A stretch of DNA of 64,000 bases. Source: SIG565 sp964607025 (GTDB lineage Bacteria; Bacillota; Clostridia; Oscillospirales; Acutalibacteraceae). The number at the start of each line of letters is the position of its first letter. Within the stretch, counting starts at the first letter, position 1. Under the pieces are notes generated by a model, which saw only the letters and a program-made list of their open reading frames with translations, had not been told where the DNA came from and searched no databases. The stretch spans positions 1-64,000 of the forward strand of contig CAZSIL010000004.1 of assembly GCA_964607025.1 (NCBI GenBank), written 5' to 3'. This document shows positions 32,622 to 41,815 of the stretch, piece after piece. A program made the position numbers and the translations under genes.

Positions 32622-33164
32622 TTAAACACTTTCTTTCCGATAAATAGAAACTAAAATTTTACCGAATTTTAATTGCTTTGTTTCTTTAAAATTACCAACT
32701 GTTTCGGGCAAAGCAATATCTAACGGTCTTTCGCAAATAATAATTCCATAGTCGCTCATAACGTTTGTAACTGCCATAAGCGTTTTTTCGAGTAGACCTT
32801 CTCGATAGGGTGGGTCAAGAAAAACTATATCAAACGTATTCTGCGTTGAGGCGATAAAAGAAAAACAGTCGCTTCTTAGCACTTTTGCCTGTGCATCAAA
32901 CCCCGTTGATTTAAGATTTGCTTTAATAACATTTATGGCTTCGGGATTAAGGTCTACAAATACTGCACCCTCTGCCCCGCGACTTAACGCCTCAATGCCG
33001 AGTTGCCCAGAACCCGCAAACAAATCAAGAATACGTCTGCCTTCTATATCAAATTGAATCGAACTGAATACGGCTTCCTTAACCTTATCGGTGGTCGGTC
33101 TCACATCGTTGCCTTCAAGTGTTTGTAAACGGCGACCACGAGCCAAACCGGTAATAACTCTCAT
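32622..33164 (-). CDS. rsmD: 16S rRNA (guanine(966)-N(2))-methyltransferase
   Basis: 180 residues. MRVITGLARGRRL start, RPTTDKVKEAVFSS, the SAM-binding ILDLFAGSGQLGIEALSRGA and the catalytic DPPY. First gene of the operon with coaD, an arrangement widespread in Firmicutes. Promoter on the minus strand at 33201-33230. Confidence 0.95.
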   Translation of the reverse strand: MRVITGLARGRRLQTLEGNDVRPTTDKVKEAVFSSIQFDIEGRRILDLFAGSGQLGIEALSRGAEGAVFVDLNPEAINVIKANLKSTGFDAQAKVLRSDCFSFIASTQNTFDIVFLDPPYREGLLEKTLMAVTNVMSDYGIIICERPLDIALPETVGNFKETKQLKFGKILVSIYRKESV

Positions 33165-33200
33165 CTAAATCACCTATTATAAGCAAACGTTTACTTCTAT

Positions 33201-33230
33201 ATTATCACACGAAACTACCGCTTTTGTCAA
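33201..33230 (-). promoter_or_regulatory. Promoter of rsmD operon
   Basis: Minus strand TTGACA (33225-33230), 18 bp, GATAAT (33201-33206). Confidence 0.7.
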
Positions 33231-33277
33231 TATTTATTTTATTTAATAAAATTTTATCTTATTTTATATAATAACAG

Positions 33278-33306
33278 TTGAATAAATATTTGTCGTGTAG
33301 TATAAT
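33278..33306 (+). promoter_or_regulatory. Promoter of pyk
   Basis: TTGAAT (33278-33283), 17 bp, TATAAT (33301-33306). Confidence 0.8.
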
Positions 33307-33336
33307 GAATATGATATTTCTAAAGGACTTGTTATA

Positions 33337-34749
33337 ATGCGCAAAACCAAAATTGTATGTACTATAGGCCCCGCTTCAAGCGACGAGCAGACCATAACTC
33401 AAATGTGCCTTGCAGGGATGAACGTTGCTCGCCTTAACTTTTCTCACAGCACTCATAAAGAGCAGCTTGAGCGTATAAATATGCTCAAAAAAGTTAGGGA
33501 AGAACTCGGCGTTCCGTTAGCTCTAATGCTTGATACCAAAGGGCCCGAATATCGCATAAAAACCTTTCGCGACGGTAAAATTTTTTTAAACGAAAACGAT
33601 ACCTTCCGTTTTACAATAAATGATATCGAAGGCGACCAAAACGTAGTTTCAGTAAGCTATTTAGGGCTTACGAATGATTTGGAAAAGGGCGACAGAATAC
33701 TGCTTAATAACGGGCTTTTGGAATTTTCGGTTACCGAAGTTACCGACACCGAAGTCATCTGTAAAGTAATTACGGGCGGCGAACTCTCCAACCGCAAGAG
33801 CATGAGTTTTCCTAATAAAGTTTTAAAGCAGGTCTTTTTAAGCGAAGAGGATAAGCAGGATATTTTGTTCGGCGTTCGAAACGGCATTGATTTAATTGCC
33901 TGCTCGTTTGTATCGTGTGCCGAGGATTTGATTGCCGTAAAGCAGTTTTTGAGTGATAACGGTATTGAAGACGTTGACCTTATCGCAAAAATAGAAAATC
34001 AGACGGGTATCGATAATATCGAAGAAATTTGCCGCGAGTGTACAGGCATTATGATAGGCAGGGGCGATATGGGTGTAGAAATCCCGTTTGATGAACTCCC
34101 AGCCGTTCAGAAACGTCTTATCACAAAGTGCCGTATGCTTGGTAAACGCGTAATCACCGCAACCGAGATGCTCGAATCTATGATATATAATAAACGCCCC
34201 ACACGTGCCGAAATATCCGACGTTGCAAATGCCGTTTACGATGGCACGAGTGCTATAATGCTGTCAGGTGAAACTGCGGCTGGTAAATATCCTGTGTTAG
34301 CGGTAGAAACAATGTCTAAGATTGCAGAAAGCACAGAGCGGCATATTCATTACGAAAAACGATTTGCAACCAACGAGTTTTCTATTCGAAACACAGTGGA
34401 TGCTATATCCCACGCAACCTGCGGTATGGCAATAGATATAGGTGCCAAAGCGATCGCCGTTTGTTCAAGAACGGGGATGACGGCGCGTATGGTATCGCGT
34501 TTCCGTCCGCCTGTGGATATTCTCGGTATCACAACCAATGAGAAAACTTGGCATAGACTGTCATTATCTTGGGGTGTTATACCGCTTCTCTGTGAAGAAA
34601 TGCCGTCAACCGACGTGCTTTTCTATACAGCACTCAAACTTGCTAAAGCAACGCTGCCGCTTGAATCCGATGATAAAATCGTTATCACGGGCGGCGTTAC
34701 AAATGGCAAATCAGGAAATACAAATCTTATTAAAGTAGAAACAATTTAG
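33337..34749 (+). CDS. pyk: Pyruvate kinase
   Basis: 470 residues. KTKIVCTIGPAS, NFSHSTHKEQL, MLDTKGPEYR, the catalytic-lysine region LIAKIENQ, MIGRGDMGVEIPFDE and TATEMLESM are all present. Length fits the basic enzyme without the extra PEP-utiliser domain that some Bacillus-type enzymes carry. Last ATP-forming step of glycolysis. glyA follows twelve bases later, so the two are probably co-transcribed, which is unusual. Confidence 0.95.
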   Translation: MRKTKIVCTIGPASSDEQTITQMCLAGMNVARLNFSHSTHKEQLERINMLKKVREELGVPLALMLDTKGPEYRIKTFRDGKIFLNENDTFRFTINDIEGDQNVVSVSYLGLTNDLEKGDRILLNNGLLEFSVTEVTDTEVICKVITGGELSNRKSMSFPNKVLKQVFLSEEDKQDILFGVRNGIDLIACSFVSCAEDLIAVKQFLSDNGIEDVDLIAKIENQTGIDNIEEICRECTGIMIGRGDMGVEIPFDELPAVQKRLITKCRMLGKRVITATEMLESMIYNKRPTRAEISDVANAVYDGTSAIMLSGETAAGKYPVLAVETMSKIAESTERHIHYEKRFATNEFSIRNTVDAISHATCGMAIDIGAKAIAVCSRTGMTARMVSRFRPPVDILGITTNEKTWHRLSLSWGVIPLLCEEMPSTDVLFYTALKLAKATLPLESDDKIVITGGVTNGKSGNTNLIKVETI

Positions 34750-34761
34750 GGGGATGTAAAA

Positions 34762-35997
34762 ATGTTCTTTAACGAACTTGAAAAATTTGACAGTGAAGTG
34801 TTTTCGGCTTGTAACGACGAACTTACAAGACAACGCCATAATATTGAGCTTATCGCATCGGAAAATATAGTTTCCAAGGCGGTACTTTTGGCGGCGGGCA
34901 GTGTGCTCACCAATAAATACGCCGAAGGTTATCCGGCTCACCGTTATTACGGCGGCTGCGAGTATGTTGACGTTGTTGAAGATATTGCAAGAGAAAGGGC
35001 TAAAAAACTTTTCGGCGCAGAACACGCCAATGTTCAGCCACATAGTGGCGCTAACGCAAACCTTGCAGTTTTCTTTGCGCTCTTGCAACCGGGGGATACC
35101 GTTATGGGTATGAATTTAGCCCACGGCGGACATTTATCGCACGGTTCACCCGTTAATATTTCGGGTAAATATTTTAATATTGTGCCTTACGGCGTTACCG
35201 ATGATACCCACGTTATCGATTATGATGAGATGGAAAGAATAGCACTCGATTGTATGCCCAAACTCATCGTTGCGGGTGCGAGCGCGTATGCGAGAGTAAT
35301 CGATTTTAAGCGTATGCGTGAGATTGCCGATAAAGTAGGCGCATATTTAATGGTGGATATAGCTCATATAGCAGGTCTTGTAGCGGCAGGTCTTCATCCA
35401 AGTCCCGTTCCGTATGCCGACGTTGTAACTACCACAACTCATAAGACACTTCGCGGTCCGCGCGGCGGATTGATTCTTTGCCGAGAAGAACTTGCCAAAC
35501 AGATAGATAAAGCAATTTTCCCCGGTGTTCAGGGTGGTCCCTTAATGCATATTATCGCCGCAAAAGCGGTGGCTTTCGGCGAAGCGCTTAAGCCCGAATT
35601 TAAAGAGTATCAGCAGCAAATTGTAAAAAATGCCGCCGCTTTGGCAAATGCCCTTAAAGCCGAAGGATTTGACCTTGTGTCTAACGGCACCGATAACCAC
35701 TTGATGCTTCTTGACTTGCGTAAGTTTGGTATTACGGGTAAGGAACTTGAAAAACGTCTTGATGAAGTGCATATAACGGTAAACAAAAACGCTATTCCGA
35801 ACGACCCGCAAAGTCCGTTTATTACAAGCGGTGTGAGAATCGGTACACCTGCCGTTACCTCTCGCGGCTTCAAAGAGAGCGAAATGAAGCTTATAGCAGG
35901 TTGGATAAAACGTGTTGTTACAGATTTTGAAAATTCAAAAGAAACAGTAGCAAAAGAGGTTATGGCTCTTTGCGAAAAATTCCCGATTTATGAGTAA
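34762..35997 (+). CDS. glyA: Serine hydroxymethyltransferase
   Basis: 411 residues with IELIASENIVS, the PLP-lysine motif VTTTTHKTLRGPRGG, YPAHRYYGG and GVRIGTPAVTSRG. Interconverts serine and glycine with tetrahydrofolate in the cytoplasm. AGGGGG precedes ATG 34762. Ends at a bidirectional terminator. Confidence 0.95.
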   Translation: MFFNELEKFDSEVFSACNDELTRQRHNIELIASENIVSKAVLLAAGSVLTNKYAEGYPAHRYYGGCEYVDVVEDIARERAKKLFGAEHANVQPHSGANANLAVFFALLQPGDTVMGMNLAHGGHLSHGSPVNISGKYFNIVPYGVTDDTHVIDYDEMERIALDCMPKLIVAGASAYARVIDFKRMREIADKVGAYLMVDIAHIAGLVAAGLHPSPVPYADVVTTTTHKTLRGPRGGLILCREELAKQIDKAIFPGVQGGPLMHIIAAKAVAFGEALKPEFKEYQQQIVKNAAALANALKAEGFDLVSNGTDNHLMLLDLRKFGITGKELEKRLDEVHITVNKNAIPNDPQSPFITSGVRIGTPAVTSRGFKESEMKLIAGWIKRVVTDFENSKETVAKEVMALCEKFPIYE

Positions 35998-35998
35998 C

Positions 35999-36033
35999 AA
36001 AAAATCAACCGACGACTGTCGGTTGATTTTTTT
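35999..36033. terminator. Bidirectional terminator, glyA / phosphoesterase
   Basis: AAAAAATCAACCGAC-gact-GTCGGTTGATTTTTTT. Confidence 0.88.
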
Positions 36034-36574
36034 ATATTTTATATTCATTTATAGTGTTGCTGTCAAGGTCGCGCCAGTAAAATGCGCCATCTTCAAAAAT
36101 TACATACCCATGGTGGCTGTTTTCTTTTGGAATAGATACAGACCCCGGATTTATATAAGTAAAATTATCATATTGCTCGCAAACAGGGATATGTGTGTGC
36201 CCGTGAAGAAGTATATCACCTTTTTGCAACGGCGGTAGATTATCACAGTTAAATTTATGACCGTGGGTTGCAAAAATCATAGTTTTATTATGCGTCAAAA
36301 TACAGTAATCGGCAAGGATGGGGAAGTCAAGCACCATTTGGTCAACCTCAGTGTCACAGTTGCCACGCACACATAAAATTTCATTTTTTAAGGCGTTTAA
36401 TATTTCTATTACGGCTTTCGGGTTGTAGTCGCGCGGTAAATCATTTCTTGGCCCGTGGTAAAGTATATCACCGAGTAGCAGTATCTTATCGGCGTTTTCC
36501 GCTTTATACCTCTCTATTAATTTTTCGCAAAAATAGCGGGAACCGTGTATGTCAGAAGCAATAAACCATTTCAT
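36032..36574 (-). CDS. YfcE/MJ0936-type metallophosphodiesterase
   Basis: 180 residues. The metal ligands lie in IASDIHGS, LLGDILYHGP, CVRGNCDTE, ATHGHKF and LLHGHTHIP, the calcineurin-like phosphoesterase pattern of YfcE. It hydrolyses phosphodiesters with Mn; the physiological substrate is unknown. Start 36574 follows GGAGGG; the frame extends five codons further to a TTG. Confidence 0.9.
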   Translation of the reverse strand: MKWFIASDIHGSRYFCEKLIERYKAENADKILLLGDILYHGPRNDLPRDYNPKAVIEILNALKNEILCVRGNCDTEVDQMVLDFPILADYCILTHNKTMIFATHGHKFNCDNLPPLQKGDILLHGHTHIPVCEQYDNFTYINPGSVSIPKENSHHGYVIFEDGAFYWRDLDSNTINEYKI

Positions 36575-36591
36575 AAAATCCCTCCACAAAT

Positions 36592-36620
36592 ATAATAGTT
36601 TATAAGAAAACTTTTGTCAA
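36592..36620 (-). promoter_or_regulatory. Promoter of the phosphodiesterase gene
   Basis: Minus strand TTGACA (36615-36620), 17 bp, TATTAT (36592-36597). Confidence 0.75.
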
Positions 36621-36635
36621 TAAGAATCCTTTTTA

Positions 36636-36664
36636 TTGACTTTTAGGATGGGCTTGGATATAAT
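36636..36664 (+). promoter_or_regulatory. Promoter of the AEC transporter gene
   Basis: TTGACT (36636-36641), 17 bp, TATAAT (36659-36664). It is divergent from the phosphodiesterase promoter. Confidence 0.8.
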
Positions 36665-36707
36665 TATTGGGAATAAATTTTCCTAACGTTTTAAGGAGTT
36701 GTGTTGC

Positions 36708-37664
36708 TTGTTAGAAACCTTTTTTGCTACCCTGTCGCCAATGTTTGTTATGTTTTTGTGTATAGTCATAGGATATGTTTTAAGGGCTAAGAATATCCTT
36801 CCTGAAAATAGCGGAACTGTAATGTCAAAACTTGAAACTTATGCATTTGTGCCGGCTTTGGTGATCAGCAATTTTATGACCAACTGCTCGGTAGCATCAA
36901 TAAGTAAAAACTATATAATAACTTTGTATTCTGTTTTGGCTTTGGTGGTGGCAATATCAATAGCCGTACCATTATCAAAGGTTTTTCAAAAGAAAGATTA
37001 TTATAAGCGCCACATATATGAATATGCTTTAACTTTTGGAAATTTCGGTTTTATGGGAAATGCTATCGTGCCTGCCGTTTTAGGTCAGTATGATGCCGAG
37101 ATTCTTTACAAGTATCTGCTTTTTACTTTACCGCTAAATGTTGCGGTTTACACATGGGGAATGGTGCTTATGATACCGAAAGGTGAAGAAAAGCAGAACC
37201 CACTCAAAAATCTTATTAATCCGCCCTGTATTGCAATAGTTGTCGGTGTTGTTTTAGGTGTTACGGGCGCCACAAAATTCATGCCCGAGTTTGTTGTCAC
37301 GACAATTAATACTTTAAAAGCGTGTATGGCGCCAGTTGCTATGCTTCTAACAGGTTTTATTATAGGCGGTTACAGTTTAAAGCCGCTGTTGCGGCATTAC
37401 AAAATCTATATAGTAACAGCTTTGCGGCTTGTTGTTATCCCGATTGCGATATTGGCCGTTTTAATGTTGTGTAAAGCGCCCGATTTGGTTATAGTATTAG
37501 CACTTTTTGCCTATGCTACACCGCTTGGACTGAATACCGTTGTTTTCCCTGCGGCATATGGGGGTGACGCGAAAACAGGAGCATCAATGGCGCTAATTTC
37601 CCACACGCTTTGTGTTGTGACAATTCCTATAATGTTTACACTTTTAATTCAAATCATAAAATAG
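36708..37664 (+). CDS. AEC-family (auxin efflux carrier-like) transporter
   Basis: About 318 residues with roughly ten membrane helices in two inverted halves. The NFGFMGNAI and GLNTVVFPAAYGGD stretches are typical of the AEC/BASS-like fold. Bacterial members export or exchange malate and other carboxylates. TTG 36708 is favoured as the start, nine bases after AAGGAG (36693-36698). Substrate unknown. Confidence 0.85.
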   Translation: MLETFFATLSPMFVMFLCIVIGYVLRAKNILPENSGTVMSKLETYAFVPALVISNFMTNCSVASISKNYIITLYSVLALVVAISIAVPLSKVFQKKDYYKRHIYEYALTFGNFGFMGNAIVPAVLGQYDAEILYKYLLFTLPLNVAVYTWGMVLMIPKGEEKQNPLKNLINPPCIAIVVGVVLGVTGATKFMPEFVVTTINTLKACMAPVAMLLTGFIIGGYSLKPLLRHYKIYIVTALRLVVIPIAILAVLMLCKAPDLVIVLALFAYATPLGLNTVVFPAAYGGDAKTGASMALISHTLCVVTIPIMFTLLIQIIK

Positions 37665-37670
37665 CAATAA

Positions 37671-37707
37671 ATAAGACCTCGGAATTTACCGAGGTCTTAT
37701 GATTTTT
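37671..37707. terminator. Bidirectional terminator, AEC / guaB
   Basis: ATAAGACCTCGG-aattta-CCGAGGTCTTAT then GATTTTT. Confidence 0.85.
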
Positions 37708-37716
37708 ATCGGTATA

Positions 37717-39222
37717 TTATTTAACCGAGGCCGAAGTGTCCTTTCGGATAACGTCGTGTGCGCCGCCCTCAACAATACTTGTAGCGCTAACGAGGGTTAA
37801 TTTTGCGTTCTTTTGAAGCTCGGGAATTGTAAGCGCGCCGCAGTTGCACATTGTAGAGCGAACCTTTGCGAGTGTAATATTTACATTATCTTTAAGAGAA
37901 CCCGCGTAGGGAACGTACGAGTCAACGCCTTCTTCAAAGGATAACTTTTTGTCGCCGCCCAAGTCATAGCGCATCCAATTACGAGCGCGGTTAGAACCTT
38001 CGCCCCAGTATTCTTTGACGTAGTTGCCGTTTATCATAAGCTTGTTTGTCGGGCTTTCATCAAAACGGGCAAAATAGCGACCAAGCATAAGGAAGTCTGC
38101 ACCCATAGCAAGCGCTAAGGTCATATGATGGTCGAATACGATACCGCCGTCCGAACATACAGGCACGTAAACGCCTGTTTCTTCAAAATATTCGTCACGC
38201 GCTTTGCAAACGTCGATAAGGGCAGTTGCTTGTCCGCGGCCGATACCCTTGGTTTCGCGAGTGATACAAATTGAACCGCCGCCGATACCAACCTTAATAA
38301 AGTCAGCACCGCAGTCGGCTAAGAAACGGAAACCTTCTGCATCAACAACGTTACCGGCGCCTACCTTTACAGTATCGCCGTAATGCTCACGTATCCACTT
38401 GATAGTGAGTTTCTGCCACTCGGAAAATCCTTCGGAAGAGTCGATACAAAGCACGTCGGCACCCGCTTCCACCAAAGCCGGAACGCGCTCGGCATAGTCG
38501 CGTGTATTGATACCTGCGCCTACAATGTAACGCTTGTTTTTATCAAGCAGTTCAAGCGGATTTGCTTTGTGTAAATCATAGTCCTTGCGGAAAACGATGG
38601 ATTTTAGGTTCTGGTCCTTATCAATAATAGGTAGGGCATTGAGCTTGTTATCCCAAATAATATTGTTGGCTTCTTTGAGAGATGTATCATCATAAGCGTA
38701 TATAAGCTTTGAAAAAGGAGTCATAAACTCGCTAACGGGGGTTTTAGGGTCCATACGGCTTACACGATAATCGCGGCTTGTAACAATACCTAAAAGCTTA
38801 CCGTTAGGTGTGCCGTCATCAGTTACGGCAACGGTTGAAAAACCGTTCTCGGCTTTAAGTGCTAAAATATCAGCGAGTGTTTGGTCGGGACGGATGTTAG
38901 AAGCACTTACCACAAAACCTGCCTTAAAGTTTTTAGCGCGCGCCACCATTGCGGCTTCATCCTCAACACTTTGTGAGCCGTATATAAAAGAAACACCGCC
39001 TTCACGAGCCAAAGCTACCGCCAACTTTTCACCCGATACCGACTGCATTATAGCAGAAACCATAGGTATGTTGAGTGAAATTTCGGGCTCTTCTCCTTTT
39101 TTGAATTTAACAAGCGGAGTTCTTAAACTAACATTGGCGGGGATACATTCACTTGAAGAGTAACCCGGTACCAACAAATACTCATTAAAGGTGTGTGAAA
39201 CGTCATTAAAATAGTAAGCCAT
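37717..39222 (-). CDS. guaB: Inosine-5'-monophosphate dehydrogenase
   Basis: 501 residues. N-terminal barrel part, a CBS-domain pair (about 110-230), then GAGINTRDYAERV, VGAGNVVDAEGF, and the active-site loop VGIGGGSICITRETKG with catalytic Cys. Oxidises IMP to XMP on the GTP pathway. The loop (GGGSICITRE rather than GPGSICTTR) marks a clostridial subtype. Start 39222 follows AAAGGAG; upstream in-frame codons lie in the leader. Confidence 0.93.
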   Translation of the reverse strand: MAYYFNDVSHTFNEYLLVPGYSSSECIPANVSLRTPLVKFKKGEEPEISLNIPMVSAIMQSVSGEKLAVALAREGGVSFIYGSQSVEDEAAMVARAKNFKAGFVVSASNIRPDQTLADILALKAENGFSTVAVTDDGTPNGKLLGIVTSRDYRVSRMDPKTPVSEFMTPFSKLIYAYDDTSLKEANNIIWDNKLNALPIIDKDQNLKSIVFRKDYDLHKANPLELLDKNKRYIVGAGINTRDYAERVPALVEAGADVLCIDSSEGFSEWQKLTIKWIREHYGDTVKVGAGNVVDAEGFRFLADCGADFIKVGIGGGSICITRETKGIGRGQATALIDVCKARDEYFEETGVYVPVCSDGGIVFDHHMTLALAMGADFLMLGRYFARFDESPTNKLMINGNYVKEYWGEGSNRARNWMRYDLGGDKKLSFEEGVDSYVPYAGSLKDNVNITLAKVRSTMCNCGALTIPELQKNAKLTLVSATSIVEGGAHDVIRKDTSASVK

Positions 39223-39256
39223 ATTTTTTCTCCTTTTATAAAAATATATTAAGAAG

Positions 39257-39285
39257 ATTATATCTCTAAACCTTCTTAAAGTCAA
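39257..39285 (-). promoter_or_regulatory. Promoter of guaB
   Basis: Minus strand TTGACT (39280-39285), 17 bp, TATAAT (39257-39262). Confidence 0.8.
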
Positions 39286-39330
39286 GAAAAAAGCAATAAA
39301 AGATTATAATAAAAAATAGTGAAAAAGTAC

Positions 39331-39359
39331 TTGCAATTCTAATATGTTTGTGATATAAT
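39331..39359 (+). promoter_or_regulatory. Promoter of rpsB-tsf
   Basis: TTGCAA (39331-39336), 17 bp, TATAAT (39354-39359). Confidence 0.8.
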
Positions 39360-39365
39360 TTATCG

Positions 39366-39490
39366 GCTGGGCTTATGCCTTGCAAAATATTACACACATT
39401 CCGTTTGTTGAACGGGCAGGTGACGTCGGCACTACACGGCGTTCCCGAAACCTAAACGGGATGGAGGAAGAACCTCAGGAGGAAAAACAA
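39366..39490 (+). promoter_or_regulatory. rpsB leader, probably autoregulatory
   Basis: About 125 nt between promoter and rpsB with clear pairing: CCCG (39444-39447) with CGGG (39456-39459), and a larger fold around GTTGAACGGGCAGG. It ends with CAGGAGG. Leaders of rpsB are known binding sites for S2 in other bacteria. Here this is inferred from position and structure only. Confidence 0.45.
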
Positions 39491-40240
39491 ATGGCAGTAG
39501 TATCAATGAAACAGTTGCTTGAAGCAGGTGTTCACTTCGGACATCAGACAAGACGCTGGAACCCCAAAATGGCTCCGTATATCTTTACAGAGCGCAACGG
39601 CATCTACATTATCGACCTTCAGAAGACCGTTAAGAAACTTAACGATGCTTACACCTTTGCACGTGATATCGTAGCAAACGGCGGCGATATTCTTTTTGTA
39701 GGTACCAAAAAACAGGCACAGGATTCGGTTAAGGAAGAAGCTATCCGCTGCGAAATGCCCTTCGTAAATGCACGTTGGCTCGGCGGTATGCTCACAAACT
39801 TCACCACAATCCGTGGCAGAATCAGACGTTTAAAACAACTTCGCGAGATGGAAGAAAACGGTACGTTCGATCTTCTTCCCAAGAAGGAAGTTGCAGCACT
39901 TAAGCTCGAAATCGAAAAACTTGAGAAATTCCTTGGCGGTATCGAGAATATGACCAAGATTCCAGGTGCATTATTCATCGTTGACCCCAGAAAAGAGAGA
40001 ATCGCAGTTGCTGAAGCTAAGAAGCTCGGTATTCCGATTATTGCTATCTGTGATACCAACTGTGACCCTGATGAAGTTGACGCAGTTATCCCCGGTAACG
40101 ATGACGCTATCCGCGCTGTAAAACTTATCGCTGAAACTATCGCTTCGGCAGTTATTGAGGCAAAACAAGGTGAGCAGGGTGTAGACGCTGCGGTTACCGA
40201 AGAAGTAGTAGAAGAAGCTACTGAGGAAGTTAACGAATAA
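39491..40240 (+). CDS. rpsB: 30S ribosomal protein S2
   Basis: 249 residues, starting MAVVSMKQLLEAGVHFGHQT after CAGGAGG. Key motifs RRWNPKMAPYIF, GGDILFVGTKKQAQ, RWLGGMLTNF and IPIIAICDTNCDPD. The acidic C-terminal tail is normal. In-frame codons from 39380 onward belong to the leader. rpsB-tsf is the usual order. Confidence 0.97.
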   Translation: MAVVSMKQLLEAGVHFGHQTRRWNPKMAPYIFTERNGIYIIDLQKTVKKLNDAYTFARDIVANGGDILFVGTKKQAQDSVKEEAIRCEMPFVNARWLGGMLTNFTTIRGRIRRLKQLREMEENGTFDLLPKKEVAALKLEIEKLEKFLGGIENMTKIPGALFIVDPRKERIAVAEAKKLGIPIIAICDTNCDPDEVDAVIPGNDDAIRAVKLIAETIASAVIEAKQGEQGVDAAVTEEVVEEATEEVNE

Positions 40241-40258
40241 TTTTAGGAGGAAGATATT

Positions 40259-41170
40259 ATGGCTTTTACAGCAAAAGACGTACAAGCTTTGCGTGAAAAG
40301 ACCGGCTGCGGTATGATGGACTGTAAAAAGGCACTTACCGAGTGTGACGGCAATATGGATGCAGCAATAGATTTTCTCAGAGAGAAAGGTCTTGCTTCTC
40401 AAGCAAAGAAAGCGAGCAGAATTGCTGCTGAAGGTACAGTTTGTGCTATCGTTAAGGGAAATGTTGGTGCAGTTCTCGAAATGAACGCTGAGACCGACTT
40501 CGTTTCCAACGGCGAACCCTTTAAGGCGTTAGCAAACAAAATTACTGAAATTGTTATTGAGCAGAATCCTGCCGATTTAGATGCACTTCTTAAATGCACA
40601 AAGGACGGACAGACCGTTGAAGAAATGGTGCAAGAACTTTTCCTTGCACTTCGCGAGAATATTAAGGTTCGCCGCTTCCAGCGTTTTGAAGGCAAAATGG
40701 TATCCTACATCCACAGCGGCGGTAAGATCGGCGTTATGGTTAAATTTGATACCGATTTAGAGGCGGATAATGCTGACTTTATCACAATGGGTAAAAACGT
40801 GGCAATGCAAATCGCTGCTATGAACCCCGGCTATCTTGATCCTGCTTCTGTTCCTGCAGAAGTACTTGCGAAGGAAAAAGAAATTCTCATCGCTCAGATG
40901 AAGGAAGATCCTAAGATGGCTAATAAGCCCGATGCAGTTCTCGGTAAAATTGTTGAAGGCAAAATCGGTAAATACTACAAGGAGAATTGCCTTGTTGAGC
41001 AGCAGTATGTTATTGACGGCGATTTAACCGTTGGTAAGTACGTTGAGTCGGTTGCAAAAGCACTTGGCACAAACATCAAAATTAATTCTTTCGTTCGTTT
41101 TGAAAAGGGCGAAGGTATTGAAAAACGTGTTGATGATTTCGCTTCCGAAGTTGCTAACATGGTAAAATAA
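40259..41170 (+). CDS. tsf: Elongation factor Ts
   Basis: 303 residues. TAKDVQALREKTGCGMMDCK and ALTECDGNMDAAIDFLREKG are the N-terminal UBA-like signature; EMNAETDFVSNGEPF is the second signature. It is the nucleotide-exchange factor for EF-Tu. TTTAGGAGG precedes ATG 40259. Confidence 0.97.
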   Translation: MAFTAKDVQALREKTGCGMMDCKKALTECDGNMDAAIDFLREKGLASQAKKASRIAAEGTVCAIVKGNVGAVLEMNAETDFVSNGEPFKALANKITEIVIEQNPADLDALLKCTKDGQTVEEMVQELFLALRENIKVRRFQRFEGKMVSYIHSGGKIGVMVKFDTDLEADNADFITMGKNVAMQIAAMNPGYLDPASVPAEVLAKEKEILIAQMKEDPKMANKPDAVLGKIVEGKIGKYYKENCLVEQQYVIDGDLTVGKYVESVAKALGTNIKINSFVRFEKGEGIEKRVDDFASEVANMVK

Positions 41171-41182
41171 TTAAACCAACTT

Positions 41183-41214
41183 AAAACACCGCAGTTTTCA
41201 CTGCGGTGTTTTTT
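41183..41214 (+). terminator. Terminator of rpsB-tsf
   Basis: AAAACACCGCAG-tttt-cA-CTGCGGTGTTTTTT. Confidence 0.9.
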
Positions 41215-41263
41215 AACGCCTAAACCCTCTCGGGTTCGAATCCCTTAATACATCAATGCAAAA

Positions 41264-41300
41264 ATGAAAGCACCATCTTACGATGATGCTTTTGTTTTTG
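41264..41300 (-). terminator. Terminator downstream of tmRNA
   Basis: On the minus strand AAAGCATCATC-gtaa-GATGGTGCTTT followed by CATTTTT. Between this and the tmRNA 3' end (41301-41392) I see no gene. Confidence 0.7.
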
Positions 41301-41392
41301 GTGGCTCAACGCACAGCACCCCAACTCATGTCCCGTGGTTCAAACTTTAGATTCGCACAAACTTGGACGGATTGGGTGTGGTAGCTTGCCAC

Positions 41393-41739
41393 TGGTGGAG
41401 GCGAGGGGAGTCGAACCCCTGTCCAAAAATCAATTCCCAAAACTTTCTCCGAGTGCAGATGTTTCTTTTATTTCCCAAATCGGTCCGTCAAACATCAGAC
41501 TGGCTAATTTGGTAGCCCTTTAAGCCGTGACACCTTACAGGACTCTTAGGTGTTCACGTTCTCCGCTAATCGACACCCTTACAGGACCGCGGAACTTCCT
41601 GTTCGGATGGCTGCCTAATTAGGCAGCAAGTGCAACTTTATTGTTGTCAGTTAATTTTAAATTTGCGGCTTTTAAAGCGGTTCCGCACCGCTACTCGCTT
41701 ATCTTGGTTCAAAATCCCTGTCGAAACCTTTACGCCCCC
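41393..41739 (-). ncRNA. ssrA: tmRNA (SsrA)
   Basis: 347 nt on the minus strand. The 5' end GGGGGCGTAAAGGTTTCGAC and the 3' end GGTTCGACTCCCCTCGCC...CCA pair as the tRNA-like acceptor and T arm. The reading frame resumes at GCA (41664-41666) and ends at TAA (41619-41621), encoding ANLKLTDNNKVALAA, after which a hairpin follows. It rescues stalled ribosomes with SmpB, which is encoded just upstream on the same strand. Confidence 0.95.
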
Positions 41740-41747
41740 GTATTTAA

Positions 41748-41782
41748 AGTAATAAGTAATAGTGAAGAAGTAATAGGTAGGG
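41748..41782 (+). repeat. Isolated heptamer array upstream of tmRNA
   Basis: AGTAATA, AGTAATA, GTGAAGA, AGTAATA, GGTAGGG in 7-bp steps. The units are the same type as the forward arms at 2830 and 3393. There is no reverse arm and no cassette promoter here. Confidence 0.65.
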
Positions 41783-41815
41783 GATGGCGTTTACGACATC
41801 CCGTATCTATAACAT

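Noticed and set aside
41221..41256. tRNA-like T arm (GGGTTCGAATCCC)
   Set aside because: Only the loop and three pairs are present; no anticodon or acceptor arm can be folded around it. At best a remnant.
41335..41523. 62-codon open frame overlapping tmRNA
   Set aside because: It is antisense to the tmRNA tRNA-like end, has no ribosome site, and its composition follows the RNA structure.
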